Made by a program: the position numbers and the translations under genes
Notes under the pieces: generated by a model
What the model saw: the letters and a program-made list of their open reading frames with translations, nothing else
The model's database searches: none
Told to the model about the DNA's origin: nothing
In this document: one piece after another, positions 30,563 to 40,815 of the stretch
Layout: every line of letters begins with the position of its first letter
Position numbering within the stretch: the stretch's first letter is position 1
Assembly (NCBI GenBank): GCA_026770025.1
Contig: JAMXDE010000025.1
Location: 372,001-436,000 of the forward strand
Source of the DNA: Craspedostauros australis
Lineage: Eukaryota; Bacillariophyta; Bacillariophyceae; Mastogloiales; Achnanthaceae
Direction of reading: 5' to 3'
DNA length: 64,000 nucleotides

Positions 30563-33139
30563 CTAGTCTAACGTCATCAACTCTTCCAAACACATTTGCA
30601 GAAGCATGCGCTGCGCTGTCTCACCGCCATTCTCTTCCAAATTCCCCAAAAAGGATTCGCTCTGCACCACCTTCCCGAACTCCTCCAGGATCGTGCGCAG
30701 CGCTGCGCGTCGCAACATCATCAACGATGCATCCGCCGTCGCGATGCGCTGCGACACTTCCTGCGCCGTCGTCCAACATTCCAATGGCAATTCTATGGGA
30801 TTTGACGCCAGTTGCACAGCGCAGTGCTGGATCAATTCCAAATACAGGTATTCTTCGCCGATCCAGATCAATTCCAACAGATCCGCCGTCGCATCGAGCA
30901 TGCCGTGCTGCATGTATTGCAACATCCATCGCAGGTGGTGCGAGGCGATATCGAGCCGTTGCGTCGTGTCTTGGGAGAAGCGAATCAACGCCGCGAATTT
31001 CTCGCTGGCTTGTATCAGCATGGTCGTCTCGATGTCGTCGAAGACCATGCCGTCGTTGGCGATGAGTCGGATCGTTGGCGCGTTGGCCGCAGTTTTGCGG
31101 GGCGGTGTTGCCGGGCGGGTCTGTGGTTGCTGCGGCGGGCTCTTCCATTCCACGATCCGTTTGGACTCCATACACTGCTTCAAATGCTGCACCGAATACA
31201 ATTGCGCATCGTGGCGATACAAGACAATGGCGTAATCGAACAATGCCTCGTCCAGCATGCTGTGAATCAGCGCGTGCGTCATGGCGTCGTTCTGCTCTTT
31301 CGTTTCTTTCTGTTCCAACGATCGAAAGAACGATTCGGGCTGCTTCTGCAAGACGGGATCCTTGCGCCGCGTGGATTGGATCCATTGCAATCGTTGTTTG
31401 CCGCACTTGAGGATGGTGCGCAGGACATCGATTGGGACGCGCGCTTGGATGGCCGCAAGCACGGGATTGGTGTCGGCGTCGAACGCATTGGCGCCCGCGT
31501 GGATCAGCAAGGCGACGAGATTGGACTGCATGTCGTGATTGTGGCAGCTGGAACACAAGGCGCTCGTGAGATCGTAGCATTGGCCATCGCGAAACTCCAA
31601 CAACAGCTCCACCATTTCGACGTTGCCGACCTTGGCGGCCCATGACAACGGGCACGTCCGATTGGCGGTGGTTTGCGACCGGCCCGATGTGTATTTGTGA
31701 TTCCTCGGATGATTGCCGCGCCACAAAATCATGGCCAGGGCCGTGTCCGTCGCGTTGGCCGAAATGGCCGCGAGCAACGGCGTCTGCTGCTGGGCATCGG
31801 GAATCTGCAGCAGCTTGTCCAACAATGCTTGCGGGCAGTGCTTCAGAAAGACTTGCGGCAGCTCGACGTACCCGCTGGCGCAGGCCAGATGCAACGCCGT
31901 GCTGCCATCCGCGTTGGTTTGCGACAGGATCTTGTAGAGCAGTTGCTGTTGCGTTTTGGCCGCGCGCTCGCGCAGGATCGTCACGATCAAGTATTTGAGC
32001 AACTCGACTTTCCCAGCGACGTTGTCGTCGACGTGGCAACAGACATGAAAGAGGTTGGCGCCGTCGTCGTTGCGAATGGCAAACGTTGTGGCGCTGCGAC
32101 GCGATGATCGCTCAAGATGGGGCACGATGTACGCGAGGCAATCCGCATGTCCCAGCCGCGCCGTGAGGAACATGGCATCGACGATGTCCTCGAATGCGGG
32201 GTCGTGCTGTTTCAACGATTTGGCCAGCATCGCCACGTCGTTGAGTTGGATGGCGTCCGCCATGCCGATCGCGTCTGGTTGGGGCTTGGGGATGGCAGGA
32301 AGGGGCTCGCGTATGACAGGGATACTCGCTGTCTTTTCTTTTTGTTCCTTCGGCACATCGAACACGATCGGCGCATGGTAATGCTTTTGAACCGAATGAT
32401 GCAGATCTTTACGAAATTCGAATCGCCGCAACGACTCCCAGAATCGATCTCGCAATTTGTTCATCGGAATCTTCTTGCGCAGTTTGATTTCAACGGGAGG
32501 TGGTGGATTGCTATCCGCAACGGCGGGTGGTTGCTGCTGCGGTTTCGCGGCGGTCAACGCAGTGAGACCAAGCTGTTTCTGCAGTTGATGGAATGCATCT
32601 TCTTTGCGTTCCGCCTTCGTTGCCGTCCTCTTGACCATGTTGGCGTAATCGTTGCGTTGGACGACGGGTCGAGCGACGGCCAAGGCAGGAAACTGTTCCA
32701 TGGATGCCTCGTGCTCTTGCGTGGCCAAGCGTGTGGCCAATCGATAATCCTCCTGCATCTGTTTGGAAGCGGCATTCCGCTTTCTGTGGTTGTGCTGGCG
32801 CGGCTGATGTGACTTGGAATGGGAGTTGTTGCGTCTGCCGTTGTGTCTGCCGTTGCGTTGTCGAGCGTTGGCGTCTTGATCATGTGGAGAGGCTTTGGTG
32901 CCTTGATTCTGTGGCTTGGTCTTTCGTCTGCCATTCTGTTGCTTCTTTCCCTTATTCCTCTGCTGCTGCCTTTGATGCCTTTGATGCCGTTGATGCCTGC
33001 CATGCCCATCAGCCTTGCGCCTCGCAGGAGTTCTGTGAGAGGACCCATCGTCATTCACGGACGTCTCAGCAAGCTGCTGTTCATGATGCTGCGATTGTCC
33101 AGGAACGAAGGTGGTGGCATTCACATTCAACTTTGGCAT
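30563..33139 (-). CDS. PAM2-ankyrin-BTB protein, predicted poly(A)-binding-protein partner
   Basis: A single exon of 858 residues from ATG 33139. Residues 4-13 (LNVNATTFVP) match the PAM2 consensus L-N-x-x-A-x-x-F-x-P, which binds the MLLE domain of poly(A)-binding protein. Residues 30-135 are very basic and Gln/His/Arg-rich, plausible RNA contact. A helix with EQFPALAVA follows at about 150-165. Ankyrin repeats occupy about 300-560 (DGANLFHVCCHVDD, DGSTALHLACASGY, QTPLLAAISANA, CPLSWAAKVGNVEMVELLLEF, VALLIHAGANAFD). Residues 690-780 form a BTB/POZ fold, ending in LLELIWIGEEYLYLELIQHC. BTB proteins often recruit Cullin-3. Control of mRNA-bound partners is therefore inferred, not shown. Confidence 0.8.
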   Translation of the reverse strand: MPKLNVNATTFVPGQSQHHEQQLAETSVNDDGSSHRTPARRKADGHGRHQRHQRHQRQQQRNKGKKQQNGRRKTKPQNQGTKASPHDQDANARQRNGRHNGRRNNSHSKSHQPRQHNHRKRNAASKQMQEDYRLATRLATQEHEASMEQFPALAVARPVVQRNDYANMVKRTATKAERKEDAFHQLQKQLGLTALTAAKPQQQPPAVADSNPPPPVEIKLRKKIPMNKLRDRFWESLRRFEFRKDLHHSVQKHYHAPIVFDVPKEQKEKTASIPVIREPLPAIPKPQPDAIGMADAIQLNDVAMLAKSLKQHDPAFEDIVDAMFLTARLGHADCLAYIVPHLERSSRRSATTFAIRNDDGANLFHVCCHVDDNVAGKVELLKYLIVTILRERAAKTQQQLLYKILSQTNADGSTALHLACASGYVELPQVFLKHCPQALLDKLLQIPDAQQQTPLLAAISANATDTALAMILWRGNHPRNHKYTSGRSQTTANRTCPLSWAAKVGNVEMVELLLEFRDGQCYDLTSALCSSCHNHDMQSNLVALLIHAGANAFDADTNPVLAAIQARVPIDVLRTILKCGKQRLQWIQSTRRKDPVLQKQPESFFRSLEQKETKEQNDAMTHALIHSMLDEALFDYAIVLYRHDAQLYSVQHLKQCMESKRIVEWKSPPQQPQTRPATPPRKTAANAPTIRLIANDGMVFDDIETTMLIQASEKFAALIRFSQDTTQRLDIASHHLRWMLQYMQHGMLDATADLLELIWIGEEYLYLELIQHCAVQLASNPIELPLECWTTAQEVSQRIATADASLMMLRRAALRTILEEFGKVVQSESFLGNLEENGGETAQRMLLQMCLEELMTLD

Positions 33140-33558
33140 CGATCTCCCACTTGATTCGTCGATTCTATGTGCGCTTGTCCTCTCTTCGAATACCTGTGCG
33201 ATCTTCTTGTCCGATGCTCTTCAGAGCACCGCAGGAATCTCACGTGCGTGTGGTGGTCCACAATGCGTTTGTCATCTTTCTTCGTGTGGTTTCGTTGCTT
33301 TTCGTTTCATTTCATTTTTGTGGTCACAATGTGACAAAATCCGTGAATGGATATTGCTCGTGACTGTTGAATTGCAGGCTTTGGATACGGACCTAGAGAG
33401 CGAGACTGCTGGCTCCAATACAACAGAAAAAGAAGAGCACGGATCGAGCATCTGCAACCACGACGCTGCTTCTCAACTCCTGTCGGGTCTACTCAGCACA
33501 GAGCGAATACATCGATATATAACTCACTATCAATTGCGGTGACGTAATACAATGGGGC
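33140..33558. other. Spacer between two minus-strand genes
   Basis: This contains the promoter and leader of the PAM2-BTB gene (right of 33139) and the 3' flank of the next gene. CGAATACATCGATATATAACTC near 33510 is AT-rich. No gene seen. Confidence 0.5.
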
Positions 33559-34729
33559 CTACACCTGCACAACCAGGACATCATCTTCGTCCTTTTTGAT
33601 CTCTGATTCTGTCGTTGCTTCGGACGACAACATTTGTTTCGTTTCGTCGTGATGCAGTTCTGCTTCCTGCTCAGAAGCGACTGGTTCTGCATCTTTGTGG
33701 AACGCTGCACGCGCCTTGCAGTACAATGCCACGAATATCCATGCGCCGACTACCATTGCCACCGACGGCACGAAGCTGTTGCCACAATTCTGGCACGGCA
33801 CATCGCCCGATGGACTCAAGTACCGCGTGTTGAGCACGGTGGAACTACGGTAGGAAAGACTGTGCGTCATGTCCTCCTCGATCTGTTGGTACATCTTGCT
33901 GTCGTCTTGGGCGAAGCAATCGGTCTGGAGGCTCAGATTCGTCTCCAAAATGGCACAATGTTTGACGCCGGAGTGGCTCGTTGCGCATGTATCTACGGCG
34001 TCCAGTTGTTGATGATGCAAAATTGGGAAGTGAGTGAACGATGATACAATATCAACAAATGCAACTTCGTTCATCCCTCCTTGTGGAAATCACACAAACG
34101 AACAAATCAACTCACCGATCAAGACGGTCTGCGCTGAAACGCGCTGCGATGTCTCGTCCATGCGATCGCAGGCGATTGCAGTGTGTTTGGGACAGGAACG
34201 CATTACGGCGGCCGTCGCTGACTTGCAGATCGCAACTTCCAACTCAGCTGCGGGAACTTGCGTGGTCGTGCTTTCCACGACATACTTCACTTTCAATTTG
34301 GAAACTGATGCGTGGCGCGGCATGCAGGATGGCGCAGGCGCCGTGCGGTCTTGTGCAATTTCCGGGAATTGCGACGGCAACGATGTGGACATCGACATGG
34401 ACAGATCCATCTCAATTTGCAATGGGTACATCTCACTGTCCATGGTTTCACGGAATCTGTGGTCGACAAGAACGCAAACGGTAGTGTGAGAAATGAAATG
34501 AACGACGATCGCACAACATATCATCACATACGTTACGCTGTAGCCGCCCAACTCACTCGTTCAGAACCCCAAGTTTGCGTGCCTGCGTATCCAGATTGGC
34601 AAAGGGGATCATGCGCAATCGCAAACGGCCAACACGATGGCCCTCGTGACGATCGTCATCCAGCAATGGCTCATCGTTGCTAGTGTCTCTCCCGAATTCG
34701 GCATGCGAGATTGCGGTAGAATCGGTCAT
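33559..34729 (-). CDS. Two-TM protein of unknown function, reading frame broken at a TGA
   Basis: From ATG 34729 the minus strand encodes a natural-looking cytosolic segment (MTDSTAISHAEF, then NDEPLLDDDRHEG and RMIPFANLDTQARKLGVLNE), ending at TGA 34555-34553. Coding continues in the +1 frame with a TM segment (SVTYVMICCAIVVHFI) and a Cys-containing lumenal or extracellular domain. A 123-base GT-AG intron (34115-33993) interrupts it. A second TM (VPSVAMVVGAWIFVALYC) and an acidic cytosolic tail follow, and the frame ends at 33559. Dropping one base at 34555 joins the two halves smoothly. A 19-base GT-AG excision would also restore the frame, but it would be far shorter than the other introns here (123-307 bases). 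An indel, a sequencing error or a +1 shift are the options. Family not recognised. Confidence 0.55.
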
Positions 34730-36717
34730 GATGGAGTTTGGCAGAGATGTCGGGGGTATGTGTCTCGATCAACGAGCGTCGCCGTTGCTGCGATTGGCGT
34801 GCGATTCGGTGCTGTCTTGAAATTGTGAGAGATGGTCTGTGCAAAGCGACCAGAGAACGGTGCTGCCATGGTGCAACGTGCCTTTGCATCAGTGCGGACC
34901 TTCGGCTCCCGTGAGATTCATGTCATGGCATCAATGCTGGTGATGGCCATGCTGCAACCATCCTCCTCCAACGAAACGTGCACGATTCCGCAACAGCGGT
35001 GCGCTTGCCACCATGCGTTTGATGGATGAATCTGCACATCCGCCATTGTCATTCCCGCGAGTATCATTCCGCAGGATGCAGGCAAGCTCTGCTGAGGAGC
35101 TGGTGCATGCCTTGCTTCCATGGATGCTCCAGATCTTCGCGAGCATGCTTCTCCCTTGTGGTCATCTCTGTCATGGTCGTCTCTCTTCTTTGTTGGACTG
35201 ACATGTGATGGTCCTGATTTTGGCGCAACCATTTGGGAACAGAGTCAGAGGATGCCAAAACGTCGGAAAATGCGCCGAAACCCCCGTGGATCCCAGCGGA
35301 CCCATGACAGACGAACAAAGTCCACCCAAAGTCGACTTCTGCAAACGTACGACCAGTTCTGAAACGCACCTACGCGACAAACAATACAACAAAACAACAC
35401 CAACACCTCCACACACACAACTTCGCGAGGGAACAGCTCGTACGAAACGACCATGGCGGAATGCTCCTGTTGTGGCCGTTTGGGCAGTTGCGAACGGAGA
35501 CAAGATGGCTGCAAGAAGCGCGCGGAACGATGAATGCGATCAGCCATTCGATGCGACACCACATACTGTGTGGGAACCTGCAAACCAATGGCATTCTTCA
35601 GCTCCAGCATCACTGACAAAACCGCTTGATCCTATTTTTGCTCGCCTGCATCTTCGGCGTCGCCTTCTCGGCCATTCACAACGATGACGACGACAACATT
35701 GCACCGCAACATGATGCCACATGATGCACAATGATGATTGCCATGCGCAGAGAAGAAAAATGTTTCACAATTCCAGACACGATCAACGCACCGTGCGAAC
35801 GCATCAATCCTTCATACGAGTGCGAGGGCGAGTACGAGCACTCCATGCAGAGGTTGCTCCATTGATCCATCGATCCTTCACTCCAACCTCCCACAAACTG
35901 CAGCAGATATCTGCATGATTGGAGTGCATGGTATGATAGTCTGATTGATGGAAAGATGTGCCCAGGCTCCGATGCGATGCAATGTGAACTGTCTCTCTGA
36001 TGACACCCTGGTATTCACAGAGCAAGACCAAGATCAACGGCGAGAGTGAGAGCAAAGACAAGAGTGAAGGAACAGACAAGGGGCACGGGCTGAAGCAAGC
36101 CAATGTCATTTTGATCGGGCGAAGCAACAGCAACGCCATGGGGACAACCTTTCACACATCAAAACGCGATGCGAGCAGATCCATCCTGCACACGAGTACG
36201 GAGGTGGCACATGGTTTCTGGGACTTCATCTTCAACCTTGAAGGTGGCCCACACAGACTTCAACCGCAGTTGACATCAGCGCCCATTTCAAGAACATTGG
36301 ACTACGATGTTCCACTGTATGGTACACATGTTCCCTCTTGCGCCATGAGCTTCATTCTGCATGATGTTGTGATGAGTTCGCGATCGCATTCACACATCGT
36401 TTCTGAGCGGAGACGAAATCGGAAACAACGCAATGCAAGGAGGGGAACCTTCATGTTCCGGAATGACGCGAACAGTACAGCTACACGCACGACATCAAAC
36501 ATGTGCTCTCCAACTCCAACAGCCGAAGCCCCTTGCTCTTGACGTTGTCTGAAAGAGAAACAGGAAGCAAAAGGATCATCATCATCATCGCTTCTCCTCT
36601 CACAAAATCAACAAGCTCCAATTCGAATAGGAAACTTACAGCAACAACAATAACAACAAATCAGCATCGAATCCCATCGTTCCATCACCCCACAACATAC
36701 CACACAGCACAATAACC
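34730..36717. other. 2 kb divergent region without a recognised gene
   Basis: Promoter regions of the genes at 34729 (minus) and 36718 (plus). The last 100 bases are strongly A/C-rich (ACAACAACAATAACAAC, CCACACAGCAC) before ATG 36718. Several frames of 100-180 codons exist on both strands (for example 36000-36542 plus), but they overlap and carry no motif. Confidence 0.5.
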
Positions 36718-38331
36718 ATGATAATCCACACCAACACAATCATCGTCACCACTCTCCTTGTTGCCTTCATGGCAGTGGCTGAAGCGCGCCTCAATGGAGA
36801 TACGACCATGGACGTTGCGGATGAAATGCACCTGGCATTGCAAGCCACCCGCACAATCAAGGCTGTTGCCGGCGTTGGCAACAACAAAGGTGCCAAAACA
36901 AACAAAAACGACGTCTTGGATTCCTCCAATCCGCCGTCTTCAATGCCTTCGACGTCCATGGAGGCTGCAGGTCCAACAACCATGCCCACATGGATTCCAA
37001 GTGCTCATCCAACGGCCGATCCCACACGCTCTCCGACCTCATCGCCAACCATGCCGCCAGCTCCAGCTCCATCAGCTCCTCCGATGGACTTCGATTCCAC
37101 CATCTCCGTTGTCTGCAAGCCCGATGGTGCCACCATCCTCACACCACAAGAGGCAAGCGCTAAGACCATCATCTGCAACTCTGCCAAGCCATCATGCCGT
37201 GAGGCTGTAGCTGCCGTCAAGGAATCCAAGCAATTACAGAACTTCTTCGGATGCGCAGGAGACCTCGGTGAAGGAGCTGCTCGCAAGCTCTTCAACAAGT
37301 ACGCATCCGATGACATGCGCGCCGAGCAGCTCACCCACATTGCTGCCACCAAGCCGATTCTCGTCACTGAACGACCAGATGCAATGAAGGAGGCCTGCAT
37401 GACCATCGGAATGGCCCAATCTCCATCCGTCGCAGACCCATGCTGCCAAGGGTCATCGGGATGCACCTCAGTCACCGGTTCCGCCTCCAACTCTCCTCCA
37501 TTCATGACCATCGCTATCACGGCATGCACAGGTGACAGCGCCTGCAAGGATATGGGACCGAACCCTCTCATTCTCGATTCCTCCTGCACTGGCGCGAGTG
37601 CCTGCAAGTTGATGAATGAGAATGAGATCAATTCCTTCACCACAGGAGTCACCTTCGTTGGCGAGATGGCGTGCACCACCCCTCAATCTTGTGAGGGAGT
37701 GGGACGCCGTTCTCATGGTGATGTGGCCATCCAGACCGGTGCATGCATTGGGTCAGAGGCATGCAATTCCACTGGACACCGCGTCGTGCAGAAGGCACCA
37801 TCCTTCCGCTTCCGCAGCCATATCGACATCGGGGCAAGTGCTTGTGTTGGCAGCAATGCCTGCAGGCTTGCCCATTCCACTGTGAGTCATTTTCCTGGTG
37901 GCAAGATTGCAGGAAGCCTGACCATCGGTGATGGTGGCTGTGCTGATGAAGGCTCATGCGAGAAGCTTGGCTTGGATGACAGGATGAGGACGGATATCAT
38001 TGTCCCTCCTGGTGGTTGCAGCGGCGTTCAGAGCTGCTGGGCATGTATGACGAAGACAGAGTGCAACCTTGATGAGGTGTATCTCATCAGTGATGCAGAG
38101 AAAGCCTGTCCCAAGGGAGGCAGGGACACAAACTTCCTTCCAACGGGTGACAAGGTGGATGAGTACTGTATTGGCAAGGACACCTTGCGAACGGAGTGTC
38201 CGACGTTCTTTCCCACCCCATTCCCTACTGTGTCGGTGAAGCCCACACCTGTTCCCACATTGCCTCCAACGTCAGATCCAACTCTCCCTCCCAGCACCGT
38301 TGAGCCTTGGATGTCTTTCAACACTGGGTGA
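36718..38331 (+). CDS. Secreted protein with C-x-G-x-x-x-C tandem repeats
   Basis: 537 residues from ATG 36718 to the first stop. Residues 1-23 are a signal peptide (TIIVTTLLVAFMAVAEA). A Pro/Thr/Ser linker (about 75-122, PTADPTRSPTSSPT) leads into a Cys-rich domain. From about residue 245 at least six repeats of about 30 residues carry a core like ACTGDSACKDMG, SCTGASACKLM, ACIGSEACNSTG, ACVGSNACRLA, GCADEGSCEKLG and GCSGVQSCWACM. A second Pro/Thr linker (about 500-530) then ends abruptly at TGA 38329-38331. The linker normally implies another domain, and one is found just downstream in another frame (38326-38669). A cell-wall or matrix role is inferred. The leader is A/C-rich. Confidence 0.8.
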   Translation: MIIHTNTIIVTTLLVAFMAVAEARLNGDTTMDVADEMHLALQATRTIKAVAGVGNNKGAKTNKNDVLDSSNPPSSMPSTSMEAAGPTTMPTWIPSAHPTADPTRSPTSSPTMPPAPAPSAPPMDFDSTISVVCKPDGATILTPQEASAKTIICNSAKPSCREAVAAVKESKQLQNFFGCAGDLGEGAARKLFNKYASDDMRAEQLTHIAATKPILVTERPDAMKEACMTIGMAQSPSVADPCCQGSSGCTSVTGSASNSPPFMTIAITACTGDSACKDMGPNPLILDSSCTGASACKLMNENEINSFTTGVTFVGEMACTTPQSCEGVGRRSHGDVAIQTGACIGSEACNSTGHRVVQKAPSFRFRSHIDIGASACVGSNACRLAHSTVSHFPGGKIAGSLTIGDGGCADEGSCEKLGLDDRMRTDIIVPPGGCSGVQSCWACMTKTECNLDEVYLISDAEKACPKGGRDTNFLPTGDKVDEYCIGKDTLRTECPTFFPTPFPTVSVKPTPVPTLPPTSDPTLPPSTVEPWMSFNTG

Positions 38332-38669
38332 TGACATATCAGCGTTCAATCTCATCGCTGGTGATGTATTGTGTGATGGTGCAACATGCACAGGTGCGGA
38401 CTTCGTCTCCATGGTTAATGCTCTGACTGATGAGAGGAAGCGCAAGATGGTCAAAACATCTTTGGATGCAATGGGTAGAGGACTTTTGCATTCTGCTCGC
38501 CCAGTCACTAACAGTCCCACAAAGGAGTCAAACCCTGATAGAGACAATTTTCGAGGGGCAGGATGCAAGCTTCCCCCTCGGCGAGCTGATGAGAATTCAG
38601 TTTGGGCGCTCCAAACTCAAATGCTCTCAGCTCGTACAGTCCTGGCAAAAATATCACTTCCACGTGTAA
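38326..38669 (+). pseudogene. Out-of-frame C-terminal domain of the gene at 36718 (two +1 frame breaks)
   Basis: After the stop, the next frame continues the protein with GDDISAFNLIAGDVLCDG and DERKRKMVKTSLDAM. A third frame then carries VEDFCILLAQSLTVPQRS to QKYHFHV and a TAA at 38667-38669. Each change of frame falls at a GGG run (38326-38328 and 38473-38475), where one G fewer would join the frames smoothly. Two G-run indels within 150 bases point to sequencing error or recent decay. If they are errors, the true protein has about 650 residues with a C-terminal domain I do not recognise. Confidence 0.5.
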
Positions 38670-39709
38670 ACAAGCAACAGCCAATCATGATGCTTCATTT
38701 GTACATTTTTGGCGTTCTTGTCGTTCCTTGATATATATGTTCGTAGGGACGCTACGCCGTATGCATTCAATTTCAGACAACAACATCCAAGAGAACAACA
38801 GTTACACACCCATCACATCAGATTTACATCTTTTCCTATTTCCTGGCCGTCATCTACAATCTCAGAAAAGGAATGACCAAAAGAGGATGTTGTCGAACCA
38901 GAACTGAAACGAACTTGTCTAAATTTGATACCTTTGTCATTGAACTGACTCGACTTTGCTTGAGTTAATCCAAGCACGATTATGTCATGAATCAGCCCTG
39001 TGCAGTTTTCCTTCTTGACAGTCAATGCGAACCGGCCAAGGGAGCAGAATGCGAAAGCCCTCTATTCGCTCGTGATCTGGTCATTTTCATGGTTCGTGTT
39101 GGCTCAGGATACGATTCAAACGCACAACGAAGCAAGAACATGAGAGAGAGAGAGATCTGTGCGGCATAAAGCAAAATGCAAATAAGGAGAAGGAGGGTGT
39201 TGTGGTCGTCGGAGTTGAAAGATTTCGCGCCATGCTGATTTCCGATCATCGGCGTGGGCCACTATAATTTGGAGGTAGTCTGTCCCGAGTTGGATTCCAG
39301 CTCAAAACTCGTATTGTTCGTAATCTTCTTGTCCGATCCAATCTAATTTTAGTGACCGACGCAGACTCTTCAAGGGATTCTTCCTTCGCCAACGTGAGCT
39401 GACGTCAGAATGACAATTCACATTGTTCCTAACGGTCATTCAGAACTGAACGCGAATAGCGAAACGAACGTGAACAAAAGATTCGAAGCACCAAACTTCC
39501 ACACACAGATGAAACGTGTTGTTTGATTGCGGACTGCGCGAGGAAGAACACCGTCACAATCACGATCACGATCACAATCACGATCACAATCCCAATCCCA
39601 ACCCAGTCCCAATCATTATCATAATCACAATCACAATCATCCTCCCTATCCCAACCACAATCTCAATCTCAATCCCAATCATAATCACAAACAACAACAA
39701 GATACGATC
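38670..39709. other. Intergenic with repeat leader
   Basis: 3' flank of the upstream gene and promoter of the next. The stretch 39180-39480 has no coding signal. From 39554 on it is the CACAAT/CACGAT leader repeat. Confidence 0.5.
39554..39700. repeat. CACAAT/CACGAT hexamer-type leader repeat
   Basis: About 145 bases of near-tandem hexamers (CACAAT, CACGAT, CCCAAT, CTCAAT), almost free of G and ending just before ATG 39710. The frame is open through it and would encode an S/R/Q/H-rich run, but this is probably untranslated leader. Confidence 0.85.
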
Positions 39710-40543
39710 ATGAGCGAAGAAGGAACCGAAGTCGCTGGAGGCAAGCACGTCGTGCCCGAGGGCGTGGCCGTCGAAGAGCTCAATGGCGGCAAGAAGAAGC
39801 TGTCGAAGAAGTGCCCACCGGCGCTGCTGACCCTGCTGGATCACAAGGATCTGCTGGAGATCTACGATGCCATGGTGGAGGCCGTCGTGGCGGAGAGCAA
39901 CACGCGCGGGACCTTCGGCAAATGGCACGACAAGGAGTTCGACTCCATCGTCGACATCTACCGCGAGGACTTCGCCATGAAGGGCGTGCGCGTGGCACTG
40001 TGCAAGCGCAAGTCCGCGGACGGCACGCGACGTTGGTTGGAGTTCATCGATATCGATATGCTCGGTGATACCTACGTGCCACAGTACGACGTGGCCAACT
40101 ACAGCGGCCAGGCCATCCGGACCGTTTTCACCAAGCTTGAATTTCCCAAGGGCGTCGCCGTGGAAGAGCTCAAGCAGTACGGCAATGCCCGCACGCGCCT
40201 CAAGGAGAAGATCCCGGCCCATGTGCAAGACATGATGACCAAGAAGGATCTCATGACCGAGTACCAGGCCCTCGTGGATCATTGCGCCGAGGCCGGCGTC
40301 GGAAAGAAGTTCAAGTCATGGAACATTACCAAGCTCAAGGAGGTTATCAGTGCGCACGCGGATGTCTTCGAGAAGAAGGGCGTCTCCATCTTCGTCAGCC
40401 ACAAGCAGGAGTACGTCTCGCACGGACAGTCGGGTCACACGGAGTACTTCCGGTGGATCGAGTTTGTGGATCGTGAGGCGCAGCCCAACTACCACCCGCA
40501 GCGCGACGCCGAGACCAAGGGCGAGGATTGCGTCATCAGTTAG
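39710..40543 (+). CDS. Tandem-duplicated domain protein with C-terminal CaaX box
   Basis: 277 residues from ATG 39710. I chose this ATG because everything upstream in frame is the hexamer repeat. The protein is two copies of one domain of about 110 residues. Copy 1 (about 17-125) starts PEGVAVEEL, and copy 2 (about 145-262) starts PKGVAVEEL. In both, a Lys-rich helix, a D/K-KDL-x-x-x-Y core, a K-x-W segment, F-x-x-KGV and W-x-EFxD recur in order. The last four residues are CVIS, a classic CaaX motif with Ser, predicted for farnesylation, after an acidic KGED. I do not recognise the domain. Membrane association by prenylation is inferred. Convergent with 40816. Confidence 0.75.
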   Translation: MSEEGTEVAGGKHVVPEGVAVEELNGGKKKLSKKCPPALLTLLDHKDLLEIYDAMVEAVVAESNTRGTFGKWHDKEFDSIVDIYREDFAMKGVRVALCKRKSADGTRRWLEFIDIDMLGDTYVPQYDVANYSGQAIRTVFTKLEFPKGVAVEELKQYGNARTRLKEKIPAHVQDMMTKKDLMTEYQALVDHCAEAGVGKKFKSWNITKLKEVISAHADVFEKKGVSIFVSHKQEYVSHGQSGHTEYFRWIEFVDREAQPNYHPQRDAETKGEDCVIS

Positions 40544-40815
40544 ACTATGACAGCCACGCCGTTTGTTGGCGACTTTAGTTTCACTTGGTTTTGAACCACA
40601 ATGTGTGATACATGCCATACATCCATACGAAATCCACCCACGAGAGGCGGTGACTGCGACCAGTTTAGAACCGTCATTGACTGCCTTCCCTCGCTGATCA
40701 GAAATGGGCGATGTTACGTGCTGATGTCGCTCTGTTATATTCAATATAAAAAGTACCTATACGAAATTGCATTACCATCTTGTGCTCCATTATGACGTAG
40801 GAGTCCACAGGCCTC

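Noticed and set aside
34552-34571. A 19-base GT-AG intron in the two-TM gene
   Set aside because: Other introns in the window are 123-307 bases, and spliceosomes rarely accept 19. I keep it only as an alternative to an indel or +1 shift.
36000-36542. Plus-strand frame of 180 codons upstream of the secreted Cys-repeat gene
   Set aside because: No motif, mixed composition, and it lies in the promoter region of a gene with its own A/C-rich leader.
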